Below, piece by piece: positions 16,581 through 24,496 of a DNA stretch of 44,865 nucleotides; position 1 is the stretch's first letter, and each line of letters starts with the position of its first letter. This DNA comes from Planctomycetota bacterium. Lineage in GTDB: Bacteria > Planctomycetota > Planctomycetia > Pirellulales > UBA1268. The position numbers and the translations under genes are program-made. The notes below the pieces were generated by a model that made no database searches, was not told where the DNA came from, and saw only the letters and a list, made by a program, of their open reading frames with translations. The stretch is taken from contig JAPOIM010000034.1 in assembly GCA_029978905.1 (NCBI GenBank), forward strand, positions 251 to 45,115, read 5' to 3'.

Positions 16581-19508
16581 ATGTCGGGAAGCGAGAAACT
16601 CACCCATGCCCACGTTGCACGTCACTCGTGGTGGCGAACGTGGCGGCAGCCCCTTCCCGGCGGCGTGACGCTCCACGGTTTTGCCGTGCTGGCAGCAGCT
16701 TCGTGCGTGACCCTCGCGGCCGCGCGTGGCGACGACACGCCTGCCAACGAAAAGCCCGCCACGGGTCGTCCCGGCGTGACCGCTCCAGAGCCCCTTCCCG
16801 CGCCGACTGGCGAATCGGCTGCCGCTGCCGACGCGCGGCGTGTGATCGAAGAAGCCCTCGCCCGGTCGGCCGAGGCTGCTCGCGAAGTTGAAGCCGAAGC
16901 GAAGGAAGAAGCCGCCGAAACGGTGCAGCTCACGCCTCGCCCCGAGCCACTGGCTGCTCAGCCCGCCTCCGACCTCCTGGTTGCCAAGCTCTCCGCTCAG
17001 GTGGCAGCAGGACAGCTGGAAGCAAAGCGATTGGCTCGCACCTCGCCTGCCGACGCGTTTGACCGCCTCGACCAGCTGACCGCCATGGTCGAAGCCGAGC
17101 CACTCTCCGATGAGGTACGGCAGCAGATCCTGCGTCGCCTCGACCGCACCCATCGTGAGTTGGAAGAGATGACCGGCAAGCGTCGCGGCGAGTTGGCCTT
17201 GGAGAGGCGGAATGCCGCAATCGAGGCTGAAATCGAACGCGAGCAGGCCATGAAGACCGAAAACGAGGTCCGCCTCGCGGCACTCGTCGACCAGTACAAC
17301 GACCTTGTGGACGAGCGTCGTTTCGAGGAAGCAGAAGCCATCGCCAAGAAGGCGAGCGAACTGTCGCCTGACAATCCCGTCGCCCGCCAGCTGCTTGCCC
17401 AGAGCCGGATCATCCGACGGCTCGCGGCTCAAGAGTCGATCCGCGATGCACAGGCCGATGGCTTCCTTGATGTGGCGGAAGACGTCGAGATGTCGGCAGC
17501 AGGCTTTGTCGGCCCGATCACCTTCCCCGACACGAAAGACTGGGAAGAGCTCACCAAGAACCGTACCCGGCTCGCCGCAGAAGGCCGTGGTCGCCTGACC
17601 GCCGACGAGCAAGAGATCCAGAAGAAGCTCTCCACGAAGGTGGAAGCCAGTCACACGGGCCAGCCGCTCACGGAGGTGCTGGAATCTCTCGGCAAGCAGG
17701 CAGGAGTGCCCTTGCACATTGACCTGGCTGGCCTTGAGCAGGAAGCGGTGAGCACCGACTCGCCTGTCACGCTCTCCATCGATCAGCCGATCTCGCTGAA
17801 GAGTGCCCTACGGCTGATCCTCGACCCGCTGAATCTCGACTTCGTGATCCGCGACGAAGTGCTCAAGATCACGAGCCCTCGCATGGTTCAGGGCGAGTTC
17901 TACAGCGTGACCTATCCGGTTGCCGACCTCGTGATCCCCGTGCCCAACTTCTCCTCCGATGGGCTCGGCATCACCGGCGCGCTCCGCGAAGGCTATTCCC
18001 GCGTGAACCTGCGAAACTCCCTCTCGGTGCAGACGGGCCCGCCGCCATCCGGCATCACCGCTGCAGGCGACGGGGAAGGCTCCGTGAATGGAAGCAGCCT
18101 CGCCCAGTTCCAGCCCCTCGGCGGCAACGCTTCGGCGGCAGGCTCATCCCCCGTCATCCCGTTCGGTCCGCAAGGCGGCGGTGGTGCTCAAGCGGATTTC
18201 TCGTCGCTGATCAACCTGATTCAGCAGACCGTGGCTCCCACGACCTGGAACACCGTTGGTGGCCAGGGCGCGATCCAGCCGTTCGACACGAACCTGAGCC
18301 TGGTGGTCAGCCAGACGCAGGAAGTGCATGAAGAGATTGTCGACCTCCTCGATCAGCTTCGTCGCCTGCAGGACCTGCAGGTCACGATCGAGGTGCGATT
18401 CATTTCGCTCAACGACACCTTCTTCGAACGCATCGGCGTCGACTTTGACTTCAACATTCAAAGCGGCGTGAGCCAGCCCCTCAACATGACCGCGGTTCCG
18501 ACGACGGTCGGCTCGGTCAACCCTGCGTCTCGTGGACTCACGGCTCAGCCAGGCGGTCCATCGCAACTCATCGGCCTCGATCCGGGTGGATTTCCGGGTG
18601 TGGCCACGGCCGGAGGAGGGGGCAACAACCAGAACAACAACAATCAGAACAACGGGACGAGTTACTTCTCGCTGCCGTTCCGTCAGAACAGTTTCGGTGC
18701 GGGCAACGTGCCCTCGCTGCCTGGTCTTCCCGACCCCGCGACGAGTGCCGCCAACTTTGGCTTTGCGATCCTCTCCGACATTGAGGCGTACTTCCTGATC
18801 CAAGCGGCTCAGGGCAACACCCGCAGCAACGTGATGCAGGCTCCGAAGGTCACCCTCTTCAACGGCCAGCAGGCGTACGTGTCTGACACGCGTCAGCGAC
18901 CGTTTGTGACGAGCGTGGTGCCGGTGGTCGGTGACTTCGCTGCGGCCCAGCAGCCAGTGATCACCGTGCTCTCCGAAGGAACGGCCGTCAACGTGCAGGC
19001 GGTGGTGTCGAACGACCGTCGCTTCGTCCGCCTGACGCTCGTGCCATTCTTCTCGCAGATCGGCAACGTGCAGGAGTTCACCTTCGAAGGTGAGCGATCG
19101 ACGAAGGCCAAGAGCAGCGACGAGAAGACTGGCCCGGATGCGAACAGCGGCTACGTCGGCCCGCTTCCGCTTGCCGCCGGCCTGACCTTTGGATCGAACC
19201 AGTCGAGCGAACTGGAAGTCTCCTCCAATGGCACAACGATCCAGCAGCCGGAGTTCCTCTTCACCACGGTCACCACCACGGTCAGCGTCCCCGACGGTGG
19301 TACGGTGCTCCTCGGTGGTATCAAGCGGCTGCGGGAAGGACGCAACGAGTTTGGTGTACCAATCCTCTCGAAGGTGCCCTACATCAACCGGCTCTTCAAG
19401 AACGTCGGTATGGGCCGCACCACCGACAGCCTGATGCTGATGGTCACGCCGCGGATCATCATCCAGGAAGAAGAAGAGGACAAACTCCTCGGTGTCCGCG
19501 CTCCGTGA
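16581..19508 (+). CDS. Secretin-family outer-membrane protein (type II/III secretion or type IV pilus secretin homologue)
   Basis: A 975-residue exported protein of the secretin superfamily, which forms large gated outer-membrane rings. A signal peptide with a long basic N-region (HSWWRTWRQ) and core LHGFAVLAAASCVTLAAARG starts the protein. Residues about 65-330 are charged, Ala/Glu-rich and probably coiled coil, with a TPR-like stretch ERRFEEAEAIAKKASELSPD. An STN/N-type domain follows near 350-430 (GQPLTEVLESLGKQAGVPLH). The secretin core begins near 600 with QVTIEVRFISLND and ends with SVPDGGTVLLGGIKR and LFKNVGMGRTTDSLMLMVTP. A Gly/Asn/Gln-rich insert lies at about 681-693. The start at 16581 fits the signal peptide; an upstream ATG at 16416 is less likely. 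No other secretion or pilus gene is adjacent, as with other orphan secretins. Confidence 0.87.
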   Translation: MSGSEKLTHAHVARHSWWRTWRQPLPGGVTLHGFAVLAAASCVTLAAARGDDTPANEKPATGRPGVTAPEPLPAPTGESAAAADARRVIEEALARSAEAAREVEAEAKEEAAETVQLTPRPEPLAAQPASDLLVAKLSAQVAAGQLEAKRLARTSPADAFDRLDQLTAMVEAEPLSDEVRQQILRRLDRTHRELEEMTGKRRGELALERRNAAIEAEIEREQAMKTENEVRLAALVDQYNDLVDERRFEEAEAIAKKASELSPDNPVARQLLAQSRIIRRLAAQESIRDAQADGFLDVAEDVEMSAAGFVGPITFPDTKDWEELTKNRTRLAAEGRGRLTADEQEIQKKLSTKVEASHTGQPLTEVLESLGKQAGVPLHIDLAGLEQEAVSTDSPVTLSIDQPISLKSALRLILDPLNLDFVIRDEVLKITSPRMVQGEFYSVTYPVADLVIPVPNFSSDGLGITGALREGYSRVNLRNSLSVQTGPPPSGITAAGDGEGSVNGSSLAQFQPLGGNASAAGSSPVIPFGPQGGGGAQADFSSLINLIQQTVAPTTWNTVGGQGAIQPFDTNLSLVVSQTQEVHEEIVDLLDQLRRLQDLQVTIEVRFISLNDTFFERIGVDFDFNIQSGVSQPLNMTAVPTTVGSVNPASRGLTAQPGGPSQLIGLDPGGFPGVATAGGGGNNQNNNNQNNGTSYFSLPFRQNSFGAGNVPSLPGLPDPATSAANFGFAILSDIEAYFLIQAAQGNTRSNVMQAPKVTLFNGQQAYVSDTRQRPFVTSVVPVVGDFAAAQQPVITVLSEGTAVNVQAVVSNDRRFVRLTLVPFFSQIGNVQEFTFEGERSTKAKSSDEKTGPDANSGYVGPLPLAAGLTFGSNQSSELEVSSNGTTIQQPEFLFTTVTTTVSVPDGGTVLLGGIKRLREGRNEFGVPILSKVPYINRLFKNVGMGRTTDSLMLMVTPRIIIQEEEEDKLLGVRAP

Positions 19509-19540
19509 TCCGGAGTGACCAGACACATGTGAACCACACG

Positions 19541-19572
19541 TTGGGGCTCGAGGCCAAAACCTCGAGCCCCAA
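19541..19572 (+). terminator. Strong hairpin after the secretin gene
   Basis: A perfect 13-bp inverted repeat, TTGGGGCTCGAGG (19541-19553) and CCTCGAGCCCCAA (19560-19572), with loop CCAAAA. It starts 33 bases after the secretin stop. There is no T-tract downstream; an adjacent TGGTACCA palindrome and TAAGAT box (19591-19596) may belong to the promoter of the next gene. Confidence 0.7.
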
Positions 19573-19673
19573 CTCGTTGGTACCAGCGTGTAAGATGTCC
19601 ACACGCACGAGTCGTGAGCGTGCGACGTTTGGTCTCAGGCTTCCCTTTGGCTTCCTCTGCCACACTTCACACG

Positions 19674-20075
19674 ATGAAACTCTGGATCTTCAGCGGCGCT
19701 CTTCTCGGCGGACTCGCCGTGGCGATGGGATCGTTCGGTGCCCATGGCCTCAAAGAAACGCTTGAGGCCAACGGCCAGGCGGCCAACTGGGAAACCGCCG
19801 TGCGGTACGCCGTGTTCCACGCCCTCGCCTTGCTCGCCGTAGGCATCGTCAGCGGCATGCCCCAGGCCGCAGACGCCCGCGGGTGGCTCGGAGTGGCAGG
19901 CTGGAGCTTCCTCTCAGGCACAGCGATCTTCAGCGGGTGCCTTGCGGTCCTCGCCCTCAGCGGCATGCGCTGGCTGGGGGCGATCGTGCCCATCGGGGGC
20001 GTGCTGTTTCTGGTTGGTTGGGCCTGTCTCGCCCTCGCAGGCCTGGCCTGCGGCAGCGTTCAGGAATCCCCGTAG
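19674..20075 (+). CDS. DUF423 family small membrane protein
   Basis: A 133-residue integral membrane protein with about four hydrophobic segments. The N-terminus MKLWIFSGALLGGLAVAMGS followed by FGAHGLKETLE is the DUF423 (YgdD-like) signature. AVRYAVFHALALLAVGIVSG and FLSGTAIFSGCLAVLALSG are typical second and third helices, and the end is GGVLFLVGWACLALAGLA. The biochemical role of the family is unknown. The chosen ATG at 19674 begins directly at the first helix; the frame is open back to 19614. A possible -10 TAAGAT lies at 19591-19596. The 3' end overlaps the convergent isomerase-like gene by 16 bases. Confidence 0.88.
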   Translation: MKLWIFSGALLGGLAVAMGSFGAHGLKETLEANGQAANWETAVRYAVFHALALLAVGIVSGMPQAADARGWLGVAGWSFLSGTAIFSGCLAVLALSGMRWLGAIVPIGGVLFLVGWACLALAGLACGSVQESP

Positions 20076-21349
20076 AACACGCGACGCGGGTTGTGCACCA
20101 GAAGATCGAGCCCAAGGTGGAGGGCAGCCTCTTCGCTCCAACCGCGCTCGACCACGAAGCGTTTGGCGAGGACGCGGGCGAGGATCTCGCGGTACATCGC
20201 AAACTTCGGGTAGCCAAACTCCAGTTTGTACATGTCACTGTAGTAGCCGAGCAGTTTTGTGCGAGGCACAGCCTCAAGCCGCTGCTCAAGGTCGCGCTCG
20301 ATCACCGCCGGGGTGTTGGCGTACCACCAGTGCCCAAACGGCAGCACGTTGGGGAAGATCCACGCAAAGCTCACCAACTCGTGGTTCAGCGGGTGCGAGA
20401 GCACCGACACCGGAAAGGTCACCTGCGGGAAAGCATTGAAGAGAGGGGCGTAGTCGGCCAGCGAAAGCCGGCCATCGAGGAGATCCTGCCCCTGGAACAC
20501 CCCTCCTGGGTACACGCCACGGCGGACGCCGATCATCAGATCAAAGGGCATCTGCTGCTCGCGGCAACACTCCGCCACATGCCAGAAAATCCCCTTGGAA
20601 ACGATCTCTCGGTCCGCGAGATCCGCCGCCAGACCATGCGTCTGCACAGCCTCAAAACTGCGTGAAAAGGCGGCAGCCTCCACGAGCTCCGGCCGGAAGC
20701 TCGGGGGCAGGGAAATGGCAGCAGCTCTGGCACCACCGCGGCGGAATCGGGCCGCCGTCCTCCCGATCGCCTCGAGGCAGGTCTCGGCAGAAGTGACCTC
20801 CAACCCAGCACTTTCGCTGAGCCGGTCGAGTACTCCCGGCTTGCCCGTGTGAAACACCAGTTCGTCTACCCGCAAGCAGGGCACATACCGGTTTGTGTCA
20901 AACCCTTCGAGGGGATCGTCGAAGTCGTTGGTGAGAAACACCGCTTCGATGCGACTCTCGGCAAGGACACGATCTTCCCAACCTGGCTGCGAGGAGCGTT
21001 CACGGACCAACGCATCGAGTTCACGCCAGTTGTCTGGGGTGACGGTGGCCGCCTCGAGGCCAAAAAGGTCTCGGGCGATCTTCAGCAACCATCCGTGCTG
21101 GACCGTGTTTGAAAACCGCTCCAGCCCCCCCACGACAGCATCAAGGCGGCTGTCAGCTGAGAGGGAGTCGCCCTCAATCTGCTCCCGCGGCACACCCGCA
21201 GAATGGGCGAGCTCGGTGAAATAGTGATACCCGAGAATGTCGGCAAGACAGGTCGCCGCCGCACGTTGGGGCTCGATGTGCGAGTGCGGGTCGATGTGGG
21301 GATGGCGAGAGAGTTCGCCGTGCAGGCGTTCAACCAGGGTCTCGGACAT
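20060..21349 (-). CDS. Glucuronate isomerase-like protein (UxaC-related, amidohydrolase fold)
   Basis: A 429-residue protein resembling uronate isomerase, a TIM-barrel enzyme that interconverts glucuronate/galacturonate and the matching ketouronates. The N-terminal metal motif is HPHIDPHSHIEP. Near the C-terminus it has FGHWWYANTPAVIERDLEQR, then KLLGYYSDMYKLEFGYPKFA and MYREILARVLA. These parallel the G-W-W, S-D and E-Y-F-R-R region of UxaC. It is slightly shorter than the usual ~470 residues, and the canonical T-D-S-R-S motif reads YSDMYK. It is therefore probably a divergent family member whose substrate should not be assumed. The gene is convergent with DUF423 and overlaps its end. Confidence 0.75.
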   Translation of the reverse strand: MSETLVERLHGELSRHPHIDPHSHIEPQRAAATCLADILGYHYFTELAHSAGVPREQIEGDSLSADSRLDAVVGGLERFSNTVQHGWLLKIARDLFGLEAATVTPDNWRELDALVRERSSQPGWEDRVLAESRIEAVFLTNDFDDPLEGFDTNRYVPCLRVDELVFHTGKPGVLDRLSESAGLEVTSAETCLEAIGRTAARFRRGGARAAAISLPPSFRPELVEAAAFSRSFEAVQTHGLAADLADREIVSKGIFWHVAECCREQQMPFDLMIGVRRGVYPGGVFQGQDLLDGRLSLADYAPLFNAFPQVTFPVSVLSHPLNHELVSFAWIFPNVLPFGHWWYANTPAVIERDLEQRLEAVPRTKLLGYYSDMYKLEFGYPKFAMYREILARVLAKRFVVERGWSEEAALHLGLDLLVHNPRRVFYGDS

Positions 21350-21464
21350 GGCGTTTCACGGGGCTCGGGGCTCGAAGGGCGTGGCTGCAGCCCACCAGAA
21401 GGCCGCAGACGCGACGCGAGAAGCCTACCCCATGAGATCGCCAAGACTATCCCCGAATATGCTG

Positions 21465-22724
21465 CTAGCGACCGATCGTGACCCGCGAGGCGGGGGTCAA
21501 AATGTCGATCAAGTCAGCCAGGTGGGCCCTGGAAACGACAAGATGCGTCGGCGGCGGCTCGTGGGCCATTGCCGCCGGATCGTCAGCCGCGACGAGCATG
21601 AGGTCGCCTTCGAGGCGAATCCTCGGGGAGGTCTGCGAGGCGTCCGGCAGCTGAAACGAAGCCTGCTGCACGCCGCCGGAAACGGACGGATCGAAGCGTT
21701 CCAGGGCAATCACCGCCAGCGATTCTCCCGCCCGGGCAGCGACAGCCTCACCGATCGCCATCGGAAAGCTGCCTGCGTAGTTGCCGGTGAGCCGCAGCGT
21801 CAGCCGGCGACGCGAAAGGCTGGCGTCGGCGTCGAAAGGCCCCCGGAACACCTTCAGCGACTCACCCGGCACGAGGCCGTCGGGCTGCGGAATCCCGTTG
21901 ATTTTTGCCAAAAGCTGCCAATTCACGCCCAGCGGAGCCGCGATCGCGGGGAGGGTTTCCCCTGCGCCCACGACATGCGGAGGCATCAGCAGATCCTGCT
22001 GGGAGTAGATCACGGTGCCAGCCAACTGACCGAGTAGATCCTCGAGCCGCTGCCCTTCTTCCACCGCCAGGTCAGGATCGTCGTACCAGGTGGAGAGCAA
22101 CGCCAGCGATTCGGCATACCGCCCCGCCTTCAGTTGCTCGTGGGCTTCCTCCCAATCCGCAGTAAAAGCGGCCAATTTCGAGTTATTGACGGACGTCAGC
22201 GGACTCATCGCCCCGACGGCCACCTCGGCAACGTCGGCGTCGAGCCCGGGGAACGAGGCGGGCGGCTCAACCTCGGCAAATGCTTCCGGGGGAAGGTTCA
22301 CATCCTCCTGGAGGGCAGGATCGCCAGCAGTTCCAAACCCGATTTCGCCCGTAGAAGGTGGGGGGCCTTCGCGGCCAGCCACATACGTTGGGCCCGTCGA
22401 AGCCGCACTCTCGGCGGCGACTGGCGGAAAAGACACCGCAGGAGCAGCCAGGGCGGGCGTTGCCGCCACCGGAGCGGCCGCCGCCGGAGCCATCAGCGGG
22501 TCGGTCATCGGCGACGGTGAAGGCGGGGAAACGTCCAGCTCTGGCTCGAATCGTGGGGCTTCACCACCATCGACCACCCCCTCCTCAACGGCCTTGTCGC
22601 GGCCCTTTTGGATGACGGAATAGCCGCCGTAGAGGATGGTGCCCAGCAGAATGAGCACGATCAGAGGCTTCACCGCTTCCCCTGAATCTGATCCAGACGA
22701 TTTCTGCTTTTTTCGGCCAGCCAT
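21465..22724 (-). CDS. LysM protein with a degenerate L,D-transpeptidase-like C-terminus
   Basis: A 419-residue membrane-anchored protein. After a basic cytoplasmic start (MAGRKKQKS) comes one transmembrane segment, VKPLIVLILLGTILYGGYSV (about residues 17-38). Residues 40-200 are a low-complexity Ala/Pro-rich linker, followed by a helical stretch and a LysM domain at about 248-290 (VVGAGETLPAIAAPLGVNWQ). The rest aligns by eye to the start and end of YkuD L,D-transpeptidases: SRRRLTLRLTGNYAGSFPMA and HLADLIDILTPASRVTIG. The catalytic H-G and S-x-G-C-I-R motifs are missing; LMLVAADD and PTHLVVS stand in their place. It probably binds peptidoglycan without cross-linking it (inference). The ATG has GAGGAA about six bases upstream. 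It lies 100 bases after folC on the same strand. Confidence 0.75.
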   Translation of the reverse strand: MAGRKKQKSSGSDSGEAVKPLIVLILLGTILYGGYSVIQKGRDKAVEEGVVDGGEAPRFEPELDVSPPSPSPMTDPLMAPAAAAPVAATPALAAPAVSFPPVAAESAASTGPTYVAGREGPPPSTGEIGFGTAGDPALQEDVNLPPEAFAEVEPPASFPGLDADVAEVAVGAMSPLTSVNNSKLAAFTADWEEAHEQLKAGRYAESLALLSTWYDDPDLAVEEGQRLEDLLGQLAGTVIYSQQDLLMPPHVVGAGETLPAIAAPLGVNWQLLAKINGIPQPDGLVPGESLKVFRGPFDADASLSRRRLTLRLTGNYAGSFPMAIGEAVAARAGESLAVIALERFDPSVSGGVQQASFQLPDASQTSPRIRLEGDLMLVAADDPAAMAHEPPPTHLVVSRAHLADLIDILTPASRVTIGR

Positions 22725-22824
22725 GGGAGTTCCTCATCTGCCGTACATGCCACGCCGGGCCCTTCCGTGGGCCTCGCGGGCGAGGAACACTAGAAAACCA
22801 CGAGGGCGTTTGCCAGACCGCTTG

Positions 22825-24285
22825 TCAGCGAAGCGGGGCCGAGGTCTTCGCGAGCAGGTGCTGCCGCACCTCCGCGGCCAGAAAAAAGCTCCCCGCGACA
22901 CACACGACACCCCGCGCACCCGCGAGGCGCAGGGCGATTTGCAGCGCGTGCAGAGGGTCGGCTTCCTCCACGCACGCCGCAGCCAGGGCCGGTACGGCAG
23001 TGGCAGCCGCCGCGCGAAGCATCTCCAGGGCTGCCGCTCGGGGGTTGCAGTGGAATCGGGTGAGCACGAGCTGATCCGCCCAGCCTTCCGCCGCGGAGAG
23101 CATCTCGACAAGCTGCTTTTCCGCACTCGCGGCAAAGACCAGCACCCGTCGCCCGCCTGGGGCGTCTTCGCAGGCCAGGGTTTGAAACAGCGCGGCCATC
23201 GATGCCGCGTTGTGGGCCGCATCCACAATCACGCGTGGACGTTCGCCAAACTCCTCAATCCGCGCCGGCAACGCCACCGTGGCCAGCGCTCGGCGAACGC
23301 CATTCCAGCGGATCCGGGAACCGCGGGCATGCAGCAGCGAGGCCGCCGCGATGGCCACCCCAGCGTTGTGGGCTTGATGGCTTCCCACCATCCGCACCTC
23401 GCATGGTTCCCGGCCGCGAGCCTCCTCGGGCAGGGAAAACCTCCGCGGCACGAGGGGCGTCACTTCCACCGTCTGGCGAGCGGCACGCCCATCAGCGGAG
23501 GTGGGCGTAGCGACGCGAACCGTGAAGTCACGATCGATCGCCACCAAGGGGGCACGACGGCGGGCTGCGACCTCCGTGATCACGCGACGCGCGTCCTCAT
23601 CCCGCGCCCCACACAGCACCGGGCAGCCGCGTTTGATGATGCCTGCTTTTTCTCGCGCAATCAGGGGCACCGAATCCCCGAGTTCGGCCATGTGATCGAG
23701 GCTGATGCTGGTGATCACCGACAGGATTGGCTCGCAGACGTTGGTGGCGTCGAGCCGCCCACCCAATCCCGTCTCCATCACGGCGAGATCAACACCCCTT
23801 TCGCGAAAGGAAAGAAACGCGATCGCCGTGAGGATCTCAAACCAGGTCGGGCCTCGCGCGCCACGCCGCGTGGCCCGCGCGTCCATCTCCTCGACCGCGG
23901 TTTTGACCTGCTTCCACGCAGCCGTCAGGTCTGCCCCACTGATCGGGTGGCCGTTGATGGCAATCCGTTCCTCAATGTCGTGCACATGCGGCGACATGTA
24001 CCGACCAACGCGATAGCCCGACGCCTGAAAGATCCCGGCGAGCATCGCGACGGTGGAGCCCTTCCCCTTGGTGCCCGCGACGTGTACCACGGCCACCCCC
24101 TTGTGCGGCTGGCCAAGCAGGGCAAGCAATTGTCGCATGCGACGCAGCCCCCACCGGCCGGGCGACGCCGTCCGCTCGTGATTGATCCGGCCGTCGAGCC
24201 AGGCAACCACGTCCTCCCGGCCCACAGCGGCGTGAGGACGTGCGCGCGACTCTGAAGAAGATGACGAGGTGGGGCGAGGGGGCAT
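22825..24285 (-). CDS. folC: Folylpolyglutamate synthase / dihydrofolate synthase
   Basis: A Mur-ligase-family enzyme that adds glutamate to folates and, in bifunctional forms, makes dihydrofolate from dihydropteroate. The ATP-binding P-loop HVAGTKGKGSTVAML is at about residue 73. METGLGGRLDATNV, ISLDHMAELGDSVP and AREKAGIIKRGCPV are the central motifs of the family. The C-terminal domain contains VIVDAAHNAASMAALF, the conserved D-x-A-H-N motif. Length 486 is slightly above the typical ~430 because of an Arg/Gly-rich insert near ATRRGARGPTWFE, although TWFE itself is conserved (F-E-x-x-T-A). A TAGACT box on the minus strand (24309-24314) is a candidate -10, about 25 bases before the ATG. Confidence 0.95.
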   Translation of the reverse strand: MPPRPTSSSSSESRARPHAAVGREDVVAWLDGRINHERTASPGRWGLRRMRQLLALLGQPHKGVAVVHVAGTKGKGSTVAMLAGIFQASGYRVGRYMSPHVHDIEERIAINGHPISGADLTAAWKQVKTAVEEMDARATRRGARGPTWFEILTAIAFLSFRERGVDLAVMETGLGGRLDATNVCEPILSVITSISLDHMAELGDSVPLIAREKAGIIKRGCPVLCGARDEDARRVITEVAARRRAPLVAIDRDFTVRVATPTSADGRAARQTVEVTPLVPRRFSLPEEARGREPCEVRMVGSHQAHNAGVAIAAASLLHARGSRIRWNGVRRALATVALPARIEEFGERPRVIVDAAHNAASMAALFQTLACEDAPGGRRVLVFAASAEKQLVEMLSAAEGWADQLVLTRFHCNPRAAALEMLRAAAATAVPALAAACVEEADPLHALQIALRLAGARGVVCVAGSFFLAAEVRQHLLAKTSAPLR

Positions 24286-24496
24286 AAACGGGTTCCACGA
24301 ACATCGTGAGTCTAGCGGTCGGTAGAAAAAGCCTCCGGACGGTTTTCCTTCGGCCTTTCCTCAAGCATGCCGGGGGGCTTTGGGCTTGACCTTTCTCCAC
24401 CGAAGGGCGACCTTCCCGCCCGCTGCTGGCAAGACCGCTCGATGGCGATCGCCGTGGCCTGCGACACTCGTTCCTTCCTTGGGTCTCACCCGCGTG

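Noticed and set aside
18144..19604. A 486-codon minus-strand frame opposite the secretin core
   Set aside because: The secretin motifs are clear on the plus strand, and the antisense product is Arg/His/Val-rich with no recognisable domain.
22636..24255. A 539-codon plus-strand frame antisense to folC and part of the LysM gene
   Set aside because: It crosses two real genes on the other strand and shows only low-complexity basic sequence, so it is a GC-driven shadow frame.
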